A stretch of 64,000 nucleotides of DNA from an uncultured Rhodospirillaceae bacterium (GTDB taxonomy: Bacteria > Pseudomonadota > Alphaproteobacteria > Rhodospirillales > Casp-alpha2), in the NCBI GenBank assembly GCA_913030825.1, contig CAJWCU010000004.1, forward strand, positions 1-64,000. The letters are read 5' to 3'. Position numbers and translations under genes: made by a program. The notes beneath the pieces were generated by a model. The model was given only the letters and a program-made list of their open reading frames with translations. It was not told where the DNA came from and searched no databases. Each line of letters opens with the position of its first letter. Within the stretch, counting starts at the first letter, position 1. This document shows, one piece after another, positions 1-9,065 of the stretch.

Positions 1-1
1 C

Positions 2-1423
2 TTGAATCAGATCACCGCCGGTTTGGGAATCCCTTTTATGGGTCCGGAGCCTAGTCAGCTTGTTGGCATTGAAGGAGAAGAAGATAAAGACCTTTTAGAT
101 TTGGCAGACCTTGCGCGCAAAGGAGTGCACCGTAACTACCAACTAGCGCCGTGTGTGGAGCAAGGAGTCGCGTTTCACTATGGAAACATGCCGGCACTAA
201 TACGGATGGAGATAGAGCGTCTCTTCCGCTTAGGGAAGATCAAATTTTTGGCATGCACGTCTACGCTTATTGAGGGCGTGAACTTATCGTGTCGAACCAT
301 CGTCGTGCGAGGGCCAAGAAAAGGCAAAGGACACCCTATGGAGCCGCACGATTTTTGGAACTTGGCTGGGCGAGCGGGGCGGTGGGGTAACGAGTTTCAG
401 GGAAATATTATTTGTATCGAGCCTAGCGATAAAAGGGCGTGGCCAATCGGCGTGCCAAAGCGCTCACGATACCCAATTCGTCGGGAAACTGATGCCGTCA
501 TGACGCAATCTGCCAGTTTGGCGGGATACCTTGAAGCGAGGGTCGCAATCCCGCTTTCTGAGCTTCAGGACGCCGATCAGTTTGAGCAGGTCGGAGCATA
601 TCTGCTGAATACTTACTTACGGCTTGGGTCATTGTCAGAAGCTGGATTTGCAAAGCGCCATGACAAAGAGGCTCTCGCCAAATTAGAGCTGCGACTTTCG
701 GAAATCGCTAGGTCGATTGAAATTCCTGCGGATGTGACGCTCCGTCACCCAGGCGTAAGTGCAGTAGGGCTTCAGCATCTTTTAGATCTTTTCAGGGAAT
801 ATAAAGGAGATATAGAGAACTTACTCCCGGCACCATCGGAGAGTGTGGATTCGTATGATCGTTACGTTACTTTGATGAGGCGCGTCAACTCGGAGATCTT
901 TCCGGTGTTTTTGCCGGATGGATTAGTTCCTCTCCATGCATTGATAGTAGTCGAATGGCTGCGTGGGCTGTCTCTTTCCGTTATAATTCGGAAGAGGATA
1001 GAGTATCACCAAAAAAATAATAAGCCGTATAAACTTCCAGTTCTTATCCGTGACACGATGGATATTGTTGAGCAGACGGCAAGATTTAAGGCGCCTAAAT
1101 ATATCTCGGCCTACGTTGATATTCTAAATTTGTTTCTAACGGAGATTGGGCGAGAGGACCTAATTGATGAAGAGTTGGATATTGGCCTCGCGTTGGAGTT
1201 TGGTGTTTCGAGTCTAACACTTCTTTCTTTAATGGAACTAGGTTTGTCCCGAATGTCGGCCGTGGAACTTTATGAGAAAATAGCAAGGGACGACTTGGAC
1301 AAAGACGGTTGTATCGAATGGATAATTAGGCACATGCCGAATTTTGCAGGCATGGATGTCCCCAATCTCATTGTTCGTGAGGTACTTGAAATTATTCCCG
1401 CGTCCATCGTCAGAGAGGAATAG
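2..1423 (+). CDS. Ski2/HamB-like superfamily 2 helicase, C-terminal part (5' end cut by window)
   Basis: The frame is open from the window edge, so the N-terminal ATPase half lies outside. The visible 473 residues start in the second RecA-like domain. Motif V reads CTSTLIEGVNLS (about residues 83-94 of the fragment) and motif VI reads NLAGRAGRWGNEFQGN (about 118-133). This pairing is typical of Ski2-like helicases and of HamB of the Hachiman anti-phage system. About 300 residues with no motif I recognise follow. Codon use is AT-rich compared with the chromosome beyond 16 kb, which suggests transfer. The DUF3223 gene starts 3 nt after the stop, so the two are probably co-translated. The helicase assignment is firm; the Hachiman link is inference and depends on whether a HamA (DUF1837) gene lies upstream. 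Confidence 0.8.
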   Translation: MNQITAGLGIPFMGPEPSQLVGIEGEEDKDLLDLADLARKGVHRNYQLAPCVEQGVAFHYGNMPALIRMEIERLFRLGKIKFLACTSTLIEGVNLSCRTIVVRGPRKGKGHPMEPHDFWNLAGRAGRWGNEFQGNIICIEPSDKRAWPIGVPKRSRYPIRRETDAVMTQSASLAGYLEARVAIPLSELQDADQFEQVGAYLLNTYLRLGSLSEAGFAKRHDKEALAKLELRLSEIARSIEIPADVTLRHPGVSAVGLQHLLDLFREYKGDIENLLPAPSESVDSYDRYVTLMRRVNSEIFPVFLPDGLVPLHALIVVEWLRGLSLSVIIRKRIEYHQKNNKPYKLPVLIRDTMDIVEQTARFKAPKYISAYVDILNLFLTEIGREDLIDEELDIGLALEFGVSSLTLLSLMELGLSRMSAVELYEKIARDDLDKDGCIEWIIRHMPNFAGMDVPNLIVREVLEIIPASIVREE

Positions 1424-1426
1424 GGT

Positions 1427-1714
1427 ATGCCAGCGAAGTCTGTGACAGTTGGAGATCAGAAATTTGCACGCAAACAGGACGCAAACGATTTTTTTAAAGA
1501 AGTTCTCTATCGGTATGAGCTTGGAGATAAGGTCTCCAAAGATGACGCGGAAGTTTTGACAGCGTTACTGCATATGCACCCTGAAGCGAGCGAGAAAATC
1601 GGTTCCGGAATTGAAAGTTTCAGCGTCCGCTCCGCGGATTATGGCACGCGATGCTTCTGGGTGAACAGAATTGACGGTACGACTGAAAAATTTTCCTTCC
1701 GAGCATGCTATTGA
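1427..1714 (+). CDS. DUF3223 (DCL-like) small protein
   Basis: A 95-residue protein that appears to be one complete DUF3223 domain, the family that includes plant DCL, which is needed for chloroplast rRNA maturation. Recognisable family features are the N-terminal FARKQDANDFFKEVL helix, the acidic DDAEVLTALLHMHPEA segment, the KIGSGIESFSV strand and the closing FSFRACY. The start codon lies 3 nt after the helicase stop, and its ribosome site (GAGAGGA) lies inside the helicase 3' end, so coupled translation is likely. No catalytic residues are known for the family, and its bacterial function is unestablished. Family assignment is from recalled consensus. Confidence 0.75.
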   Translation: MPAKSVTVGDQKFARKQDANDFFKEVLYRYELGDKVSKDDAEVLTALLHMHPEASEKIGSGIESFSVRSADYGTRCFWVNRIDGTTEKFSFRACY

Positions 1715-1829
1715 AATTTGCTATATGCAGGGGTAGGCGGGGAGCACGTCAATTGGCATCAACGCGTGCAGGCTTCCAATGCGCAGCTATGCGGCGCTTA
1801 CATCGTCAATGAGGATGGAGTTGAACTCC

Positions 1830-4800
1830 CTAATTGCTTCTTGCTTCCTCGACCAAGGCCTCCAGTTCAGCGCGGGTTCGCGCCCGTAAGCGCCCTAGGC
1901 CAATTCGTGAGGCGCAAAGTGCAGGAATGTCTGCGGCCGGGTGCGCGGTACTGAGAACCGACTTAACCAACCCTAATTTCTCTGGATAAGGCACATCATT
2001 CCATCCCCGAGGTTGTCCATTTACCTCAAGGCCCCGGAAGGGAAGGTGGGAGCAAGGTTCAGTGTTCTTAGGCCAAAAGATTTTTTGTCCATCAGGCGCT
2101 GCGGTATAACGCCGCTTGCGCTGTACCGCACGCCAGACGACGCGTTTGATCTCGCGCCCGGTTCGCTGGTATCCGTGTCGCCTTGCGATACGCTCACTGA
2201 GCAGTTTGAAAGTTATTGGTCCTTCAGAATCGATGACCTCACATCCCAGTGCTGCGATTGTCTTTAGGTAGCTGTCTTCGTAGAAAATGTCGGGGTTAAG
2301 TTTCAGGTCGGATGTCGATTTCGCCGGGGGGGCTTCCTGGAAGAGATCAGGTGCTTGAGGTCGCAGATTCTCGCCATCCTTATTTGGTTGAGCAACGGTC
2401 AAACCCGAAGTTTCACCCGACTGTGTGCTGAGTTCTTCCTCTAGCTCTATTGAGTGTTCCTCACTCTGATCAGCGGTCTCGACATCGTCGATCTCATCAG
2501 GCAAAGAAGGGCTTTGGGCCGACGCGTCAAACGACGATTGGCCCTCCCGCAAAATGACATCTCCCGCCATTCCCGCGACTTTTTGTGCTTCTTCCTGCTC
2601 AAAAGCACGCCGTTCAGCTTCAGCGCGGTCCTGATCAAGCAGTTCTTGTAAGCGCGCATTGACCCGTTCAAGAGTGTGTCGCGGATCAAGGAAGAAGTCG
2701 GTCGACCATATTCGCACCAGTTTCCAATTCAGGCGTTCAAGAATGGCGTGACGCACACGATCTCGATCCCGCGCACAGGGTAACGAGTGATACGTCGCAC
2801 CGTCGCACTCAACGCCGGCCAGGTACCGCCCCGGCTCTTCAGGATGGACAATGCCAAGGTCGATCCTGAATTTCGAAACGCCGACTTGCGTATGAACGGT
2901 CCAACCGTGCCGACGAAGGCCTTCTGCAACGACAAATTCAAAATCAGAATCATAGGTATCCGTGCCGCCAACGGACTGGATTGCCTCTCCCAAGGCCAGG
3001 GTGCCGCGTGCTGCAAAATCGAGGTAATGTTTCAGGTGTCGAACCGCAACGGACTGGGTGCGGCTCAGGTCGATCATGCTTGGGTCAAAGCTGGAAAACA
3101 CGACCACTTCAGATGTTGCTCGTGTGATCGCGACATTTAAACGTCGCTCACCGCCCTGCCGATTGAGAGGGCCGAAATTCATGGACATCGTCTGTGCGCC
3201 GGGCTCAGTCGGTCCATAGCCAATGCTTATGAGAATGACATCGCGTTGATCCCCCTGCACGGTTTCCAAGTTCTTGACGAAAACCGGTTCCTCGTTGTCA
3301 TCTCTGAAAAACGGTTCCAATGACTCGTCGGTGCGGCGTTCGGCATCGAGCAGGTCAAGAATCAACCGCTGTTGTTCAGAGTTAAGGGTAACGACACCGA
3401 TGCTGAACTTGCTAAGGTCCGGGTCGCGCAACCGACGCAAAATTTCTTCTACGGTGGCTTTCGCTTCTATTGGGTTGGTGCGGTCTTTCCCCTTGCCATA
3501 GATGCCGTCAACTTTTCGGATTGCAACGACGGTATCTCGAGTCTCCGCTGACGGATAGGTGACCAATTGACTGTTGTAATAAGCATAGTTGGAAAACGCG
3601 ATTAGGCTCTCATGCCTGCTGCGATAGTGTCCGGTAAGGCGCCAGTGCTTTACCGAAGCCGCCATGGCTTCATCCAAAATGCTTTCCAAATCACCGCCAA
3701 ATCCGGAATCGTCATCGTCGCTGTCGTCACTTGTTACTGCCCCTTTCTCGAAGAAATTGGTCGGCGGCATTTGTTTGGGGTCTCCGACAATGACGGTTCG
3801 TTTCCCCCTAGCGATTGCTCCGATGGCGTCCCACACCGTTATTTGAGAGGCCTCGTCAAAAACGACTAGGTCGAAGGCAGGCGTTTCGGCGCTCAGGTAT
3901 TGCGCGACGGAGAGGGGGCTCATCAGGAGACAAGGCGTCAAGGTCAGGAGCGCATCGCTGGATTCGTTTATGATTTTGCGGACCGGGAAATGCCTTTTCT
4001 TGGCCAACTCACGCCTAAGAAAAGAAAAGCCGGCATCCTTTCCAATCTTATCACGCTCCGGCACTTGGCCAGAAAGCCGCGCCCTGATGTATGAGCTGGT
4101 CATCTCTGCCAACTCTTGATCCAACTTTCGGAACGTCGTGATCGTTTCCTCCTGGGAGGAGCCGGAAAAAGTCCGCAGTTCATTCCGTGCATCGATCAGC
4201 TTAGGCGCCAACCAGACACAATAGGCGGTCAAGGCTGTTTCGCGGGCTTGGTCGGGGTCTACGCCACCAGCGATTAACCCAGTCACCAACGGCTCCAATG
4301 CTTCTGCCTCTGCCTTTCGGCGTAGTTCCACCCATTGGCACCAAGGATTGAGCCGGACGGCCCGCTCCAATACAGCCTCCGCAACGCGGACAAGTTGATC
4401 AAGGCTCCAATCCGCTTCAGTCTGCTCCACTGGATCAGGTTGGACCACGGCCATGCCGATGCTTTGTCGGAACGCGCTCGCACATCTTGTGAATTCACTC
4501 AATGAGCTAACAAACGACTGCCCCGCCTCTGAAATAGGCATGCCAGGCTCCAACATTTCCCGACCTTCCACGAAGCGTTTGCGGAAGATGGGCCGCAGGT
4601 CCGCTATGTCAGTATTGAACCCGGCCAAAGTGATCATGGAGCGGCGCAATCGTTTTGCGGCCTCGGCCGCTGTCCGAACTTTGCCGATATCCGTACTGAG
4701 ACCTTGCCAAGGCGCATCCGTTGGAAGTTGCTCAGATGCCTTGTCCATACGTTCCGCTGTTCGTTGCAGCTTCTTCAGCGTGGGCAAGTCGGTGTCGGGC

Positions 4801-7800
4801 TTGATGCCGGACTTGCCGAACCCAAAGTGCTGGGCGATCTTCTTACGTACTCCGCTTTGACCAAACAAACGGAGGGGCCAGATACGATCTGAAGCGAGAT
4901 TCCATTGCTCGGTCCATTCGGAAACGGGAGCCGAACGAATTGCAGCGTCAGAAAACGGCTGCGACAGCTCCTCGCGAGCTTGTCGATAGGATTCCAGTTC
5001 CTTCAGTGCATCTTCCAGCGCTTCGAAAGTCGTTGGAGCATCAGGCGATAGGCCGAATCCGAGATCTTGTGCGTGGGCGGCGGACAACTGATCGACTAGG
5101 TCTTCGAGCGCCGCAAATGCGCCTTTCGTTCGCGCACTGAGCTCTATTCCCATTCGATCAAGGAAGACAGCAGTCACTTGTTCAATATCTTCTGCCGCGA
5201 CAACAACTGCCTTGGCTTCGCTCAGGACTTGGTCTTGCCACGCGAACGACCATTCCTCGTGATCAATCTCCTCAAAGTACTCAAGGTCAGCCTTTTCCAA
5301 CTCCTTAAACTGGCGTCCGAGATCATGGGCGAGCCTCAGCAGCGCCTCCAGTCCTTCGGATGACTTCGCGCGGTCGTCCCGCTGAAGGTCTTGCCCCCAA
5401 TCAAGGCGCACCCGGTGAAACTCTTTAAATCGGACTGCTCTTGCCAGTGCCTGGCGGGGACTGAGACCGGTCGGGCCCGGCTTGTGGAGCGCGGCAACCA
5501 AGCCATTCAGTCGGTCTCGGGCTAGTTTCAATTCATCGGCGGTGTGTTGCCATTCCGACGCGGTGCGCTTCAACCTTTCATCCCAGGCTCGATCCAACTG
5601 GGCGATGACATCCTTCTTGTTCGCTTTGTTGGAATGCAGTTCGAGGCAAAAATCGCCGAGCCCCTTACTTTGGAGCCGGCGATACACGACTTCCAGGGCG
5701 GCCATCTTCTCGGAGACGAACAGGACACGCCGCCCAAGGGCGAGATTGTGAGCAATGATATTGCCGATAGTTTCAGACTTGCCCGTGCCGGGCGGTCCTT
5801 CAAGCACGAAGTCGCCATCTTGGGCCGAGGCATGGACCGCGACGATCTGGGAACTATCAGCATTCAGCGGCATGAATAGATCGCCGGGCTGAATCTCTTG
5901 GTCGATCTCTGTTGGGTCCAAAAACGATGCGGAATTGCCGTATGGGTCGCGCGGAGTGTCGATCATGTGCCGTACGAACGGGCTTTGCTTGAGTGCTTCC
6001 GTACGGTCCGACAGGTCTTTCCACATCAGGTACTTCGCAAATGAGAAGGTGCTCAACACCACCTCTGGGACGACCTCAAAACCGGGGATGTCACGAACGC
6101 GTTGTCGTACGGTTTGCCAAATCGACGGTACGTCGATGCCGCTATGGTCTTGTGGTAAATCCCCGGCAAGCTCGGGAATGGAGACTTGGAACTCTTGCCG
6201 CAACAACTCGAGCAAGGTCAGGTTAAAGACAGAATCGTCTTCGTGGTGTGAGAGTTTCACCTTGGAAAGAGCGCTCGAGCGATCCAGCTTCACTGGCAGC
6301 AATATCAAAGGTGCGCGATACTGTCTTTTGTCGCCGGCTGGAGTCCAGCGCAGCATGCCGAGAGCCAAAAAGAGCGTGTTTGCTCCACCTTCCTGGAGGT
6401 CGAGTTTGGCCTTCCGATAAAGCCCTATAAGTCCGGCCTGCAGATCCTTCTCATTGGTTTGGGCGACGACCTGTTCATTGTTCAATGCGTCCAGTGCGAA
6501 TTCTTCGGAAAAGTCATCTCCGGTTCGAAGCAGCATGATTTGATCATCCGGCGCCCCGTCACGTCGCTCCCTGATAGGAGGAGTGATGAACGTCATGCTC
6601 TTGTCGTCAGCCAGTTTGTCTTCCAGTTTGGCCGGGTCGGGACAGAATATCTGTATGGCGGTTTTGGATGGCCGCAAGTTCAATAGTCGGTTGCGCTTGC
6701 TGAGATCCAGGAGCTTTCGCTTCCAGTTGTCCAACCGACCTTCCGCTGTGTCAGGCGGGGGGGCGGTTTCCAGACCGAAGTCAAATCCAGGTAGATCATC
6801 CGGTGGACCTTCGATTGCCGGGATGATTGACGCGCTGGCGCCATATGCCGATGCGTCCGCATCGGCTGTTGTGCCCTTAGATGGCAAGGGGCCAATCTGG
6901 CGCGTTCGCGCTTGTTTGATGTCGATGGCGTACACAAACTCTTGTTCGCGATCTTCCGCGATCTGACGATCGGCTTCACGAATGGCCTTGGAAAATGGAG
7001 GTGGAGTTGAGCCGGCAACCAAGGTCGTCTCGAAAAGAACCAGTTCTTTCGCCGCAACTGCCTTTCGCAGTTCCATTGGATCATCGGTTGTGAGTTGCGA
7101 GAGAGTTTGTGGCTGCAGCCAGACGCCCGCGAAGGCATGACCTTGCGTAAATGCGATAACGGTGTTGAGGCCGATTTGCTCCAGGGCTGCGGCGAAAATA
7201 AGAGCTGTATCCAGGCACGTCGCCAGCCCTTGGTCTTCCATGTCCGAAGGGCTGCGAACCTTTTGGCCTTCGCGTTCGAAACTCGCGGGGGGATTGGCGT
7301 AGGTCAATTGTCTCGCAGAGACAGCCGCCCACACAGCCGCTGTCAATTCCCATATACGAGCGCGGGATTTGCTTTGATAGCCTTCAAGCGATGGGCTTTT
7401 GCCTTGTTGCTCCAAGAGGTGAGAGGTTGATTTAAGTAATCTTTGAACCGCGTTATCGTTCGGCATTACGAACGCTGCCAGCAGTTCAGGCATATGATTT
7501 GCGCCGCCCCATTCGTTGCGCGCTAACGCTCTCACATCGTGAGCGGAACTTGCGACTACATCCCCTTGGTGGATTAGCTCCAACCTGACGGTCGCAAGAA
7601 GGCTTTCGTTAAGTTCATCAAGTAGACCGCCTTTCAGAGATACATCGCGATCATGGAGGCGGAGTTCGGAACCGGGAGCAAGCCGGTCGATTGTCCAAGT
7701 TTTTGAGCCAATAATCTCGGGCTCGGCAGTCAGGGAGAGGGTTAATCCTTCAAGCTGGCCTTCCGTTGGGTTGCGAATGACTAGGTCGCGAAGCAACGGC

Positions 7801-7928
7801 ACGGCGCACTGGTGCGTGGCAAAGGTGATCCTCGTTGCGACGTCAGCTTCGATCGAGACCTGGGGAAGTGGCGCAATTTCGCCATCCGTTTCTGATTTCG
7901 ACGGCTCCTGCCGATCTGATATGTCCAA
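1830..7928 (-). CDS. DUF4011 giant: transglutaminase-like, SF1 helicase, Vsr-like nuclease and DUF3320 domains
   Basis: A 2032-residue protein. Residues 190-300 contain ATCLDTALIFAAALE and TQGHAFAGVWL, with candidate Cys238 and His264 of a transglutaminase-like fold. Residues 395-545 match DUF4011 (NWKRKLLDLSKRNRLLNLR). An SF1 Upf1-like helicase follows, with Walker A EGPPGTGKSETIGN near 710, a long coiled insertion, Walker B VVFDEASQI near 1355, then GHYRSRHESLIAFSN, ETVQGDQRDVILIS and LNVAITRAT. Residues ~1660-1745 form a Vsr/MTES_1575-like nuclease (RIDLGI, GVECDGATYHS). A DUF3320-like segment lies near 1900-1965. Large DUF4011 helicase-nucleases are recurrent in defence islands, and some have been reported as anti-phage; I recall the name Hhe but cannot verify it. 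The gene is convergent with the DUF3223 gene, 115 nt apart. All motifs look intact. Confidence 0.85.
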   Translation of the reverse strand: MDISDRQEPSKSETDGEIAPLPQVSIEADVATRITFATHQCAVPLLRDLVIRNPTEGQLEGLTLSLTAEPEIIGSKTWTIDRLAPGSELRLHDRDVSLKGGLLDELNESLLATVRLELIHQGDVVASSAHDVRALARNEWGGANHMPELLAAFVMPNDNAVQRLLKSTSHLLEQQGKSPSLEGYQSKSRARIWELTAAVWAAVSARQLTYANPPASFEREGQKVRSPSDMEDQGLATCLDTALIFAAALEQIGLNTVIAFTQGHAFAGVWLQPQTLSQLTTDDPMELRKAVAAKELVLFETTLVAGSTPPPFSKAIREADRQIAEDREQEFVYAIDIKQARTRQIGPLPSKGTTADADASAYGASASIIPAIEGPPDDLPGFDFGLETAPPPDTAEGRLDNWKRKLLDLSKRNRLLNLRPSKTAIQIFCPDPAKLEDKLADDKSMTFITPPIRERRDGAPDDQIMLLRTGDDFSEEFALDALNNEQVVAQTNEKDLQAGLIGLYRKAKLDLQEGGANTLFLALGMLRWTPAGDKRQYRAPLILLPVKLDRSSALSKVKLSHHEDDSVFNLTLLELLRQEFQVSIPELAGDLPQDHSGIDVPSIWQTVRQRVRDIPGFEVVPEVVLSTFSFAKYLMWKDLSDRTEALKQSPFVRHMIDTPRDPYGNSASFLDPTEIDQEIQPGDLFMPLNADSSQIVAVHASAQDGDFVLEGPPGTGKSETIGNIIAHNLALGRRVLFVSEKMAALEVVYRRLQSKGLGDFCLELHSNKANKKDVIAQLDRAWDERLKRTASEWQHTADELKLARDRLNGLVAALHKPGPTGLSPRQALARAVRFKEFHRVRLDWGQDLQRDDRAKSSEGLEALLRLAHDLGRQFKELEKADLEYFEEIDHEEWSFAWQDQVLSEAKAVVVAAEDIEQVTAVFLDRMGIELSARTKGAFAALEDLVDQLSAAHAQDLGFGLSPDAPTTFEALEDALKELESYRQAREELSQPFSDAAIRSAPVSEWTEQWNLASDRIWPLRLFGQSGVRKKIAQHFGFGKSGIKPDTDLPTLKKLQRTAERMDKASEQLPTDAPWQGLSTDIGKVRTAAEAAKRLRRSMITLAGFNTDIADLRPIFRKRFVEGREMLEPGMPISEAGQSFVSSLSEFTRCASAFRQSIGMAVVQPDPVEQTEADWSLDQLVRVAEAVLERAVRLNPWCQWVELRRKAEAEALEPLVTGLIAGGVDPDQARETALTAYCVWLAPKLIDARNELRTFSGSSQEETITTFRKLDQELAEMTSSYIRARLSGQVPERDKIGKDAGFSFLRRELAKKRHFPVRKIINESSDALLTLTPCLLMSPLSVAQYLSAETPAFDLVVFDEASQITVWDAIGAIARGKRTVIVGDPKQMPPTNFFEKGAVTSDDSDDDDSGFGGDLESILDEAMAASVKHWRLTGHYRSRHESLIAFSNYAYYNSQLVTYPSAETRDTVVAIRKVDGIYGKGKDRTNPIEAKATVEEILRRLRDPDLSKFSIGVVTLNSEQQRLILDLLDAERRTDESLEPFFRDDNEEPVFVKNLETVQGDQRDVILISIGYGPTEPGAQTMSMNFGPLNRQGGERRLNVAITRATSEVVVFSSFDPSMIDLSRTQSVAVRHLKHYLDFAARGTLALGEAIQSVGGTDTYDSDFEFVVAEGLRRHGWTVHTQVGVSKFRIDLGIVHPEEPGRYLAGVECDGATYHSLPCARDRDRVRHAILERLNWKLVRIWSTDFFLDPRHTLERVNARLQELLDQDRAEAERRAFEQEEAQKVAGMAGDVILREGQSSFDASAQSPSLPDEIDDVETADQSEEHSIELEEELSTQSGETSGLTVAQPNKDGENLRPQAPDLFQEAPPAKSTSDLKLNPDIFYEDSYLKTIAALGCEVIDSEGPITFKLLSERIARRHGYQRTGREIKRVVWRAVQRKRRYTAAPDGQKIFWPKNTEPCSHLPFRGLEVNGQPRGWNDVPYPEKLGLVKSVLSTAHPAADIPALCASRIGLGRLRARTRAELEALVEEARSN

Positions 7929-7997
7929 TTGGTATGCTCCCAGCCCAGAGGCGATATTAAAGATTGAATCGCCTTAGTTTGGAAGCGCCGAAGTTTT

Positions 7998-8026
7998 TTG
8001 CATCAACCTAATGCGCGAATTTTTAT
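7998..8026 (+). promoter_or_regulatory. Possible promoter for the structured leader/RNA
   Basis: A TTGCAT hexamer (7998-8003) and a TTTTAT hexamer (8021-8026) are separated by 17 bp in the AT-rich stretch between the giant gene and the hairpin region. This would place a start near 8033. Both hexamers are imperfect, so the call is tentative. Confidence 0.3.
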
Positions 8027-8095
8027 TTTTCCCATTATGTTGAGATGACTTTTTTCTGTGCACTTCCATTCTCTGCCGGTTTGAGCGAGACTCCG

Positions 8096-8249
8096 CCCTG
8101 GAGCCGCGACGCACGGCTCTGGGGCTTGGAAACCCCTCACAGAGCGGTCGTTACTGACCGTAACAGTGACCCTGACTTATGGTCGGGGTGCCTGGGCTAT
8201 GTCCAGGCCACCCGGCTAAAATCCCAGGGGCCGTCTCTGTGCGGTTTTT
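8096..8249 (+). ncRNA. Candidate structured RNA or 5' leader with consecutive hairpins
   Basis: This non-coding stretch holds strong hairpins in immediate succession. They are 8096-8105 with 8115-8124 (10 bp, two G-U); 8145-8149 with 8156-8160 (CGGTC/GACCG); 8170-8176 with 8182-8188 (7 bp, one G-U, loop TTATG); and 8190-8195 with 8203-8208 (GCCTGG/CCAGGC). An outer stem 8138-8144 with 8235-8241 (CACAGAG/CTCTGTG) encloses the last three and is followed by CGG and a T5 run (8245-8249), like an intrinsic terminator. CCTGGG at 8191-8196 can instead pair with CCCAGG at 8223-8228, giving an alternative fold. A further hairpin (CCAGC/GCTGG, about 8285-8300) lies just before the next gene's ribosome site. 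I do not recognise a known RNA family. It could be a free small RNA or a leader of the secreted-protein gene. Confidence 0.5.
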
Positions 8250-8336
8250 CCAACACCCCGATCACCAGTCTGGTTGAAGCCACCTTCCAGCGGGCGCGCT
8301 GGAGGCTCTGGCCTCGGACTATGGGAGAGGGTTCTC

Positions 8337-8858
8337 ATGCAATTTGGAAAGCGATGGATCGCCGGCCTCTTGGCCGGTGGAATTGCTGCGGCCATGGTGG
8401 CGCATCAGCCTGCAGCAGCGCAAGACACCCAACTGGGTGTTTGGGAGTACGATGCGAACAACGACAGTTTAACCAAGACGCGATCACACGCTGCGTTCGT
8501 TTTCGACGGGTCGGCGGCAAAGCTTGGATTGTTGGTGGTGAAATGCGATCGGGAGGATCTGGCGCCCTACGTCAAATATACTCGCCACGGCGTTTTTTTC
8601 GGCACGGATGGCCCGACCTTGGCTCGATATCGTGTCGATGAAAATGACCTTCACGAAGAAGATTGGCGGCTATTCGAGAAAAGCGTTGTGAACTTCAATA
8701 AGGGGCAGGTCTACGGCATGGTCCAGCAGATGATCACTGGCTCCTCAGTCACCGTCGAGGTCTCGGACTTTCGTTATCGAAAGTATCGGACGGTGTTCGG
8801 CTTAAAGGGCTCGGCTAGCGCCTTGAACAAGGTTCTGGAGAACTGCGGCGACAAGTGA
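8337..8858 (+). CDS. Small exported protein, possibly TagO/VasI-like fold
   Basis: A 173-residue protein with an obvious signal peptide: positive start MQFGKRW, a hydrophobic Ala/Gly core, then PAAAQD at about 25-30. The start at 8337 is chosen because GGGAGAGGG sits just upstream and the signal peptide begins there; the frame stays open further upstream but that part reads as non-coding. The mature part has two cysteines, in LLVVKCDR and near the C-terminus in LNKVLENCG. The layout (short strands, central RYRVDEND, W, FGLKGSASALNKVLENC) resembles proteins annotated as type VI secretion-associated TagO/VasI, but this is weak similarity from memory and no type VI genes are present. It may be cargo of the island. 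Confidence 0.55.
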   Translation: MQFGKRWIAGLLAGGIAAAMVAHQPAAAQDTQLGVWEYDANNDSLTKTRSHAAFVFDGSAAKLGLLVVKCDREDLAPYVKYTRHGVFFGTDGPTLARYRVDENDLHEEDWRLFEKSVVNFNKGQVYGMVQQMITGSSVTVEVSDFRYRKYRTVFGLKGSASALNKVLENCGDK

Positions 8859-9065
8859 GATTGAGGCTGATTTCAATAACTTGTGCTGACTAAGGCGCCA
8901 GTCTCACAAAATATTGTTGCGTAGAGGTTTTTCCTCGCGTTACGATTCAGGCGTTATCTCCCTACCAAGGAGGGTGTGAAGGGGAGATGGCAGTGGTTTA
9001 AACCGCTGCTGTCTCGTCGTCCTTGGTGGGCCATCGGACAGCGGCACATTTGTGGAGCATGTCCG

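Noticed and set aside
1718-1954. Short open frame after the DUF3223 gene
   Set aside because: It overlaps the end of the giant gene on the opposite strand and has no ribosome site or recognisable content.
8045-8641. Open frame across the hairpin region on the + strand
   Set aside because: It overlaps the strong hairpins and the exported-protein gene in another frame and shows no recognisable protein pattern.
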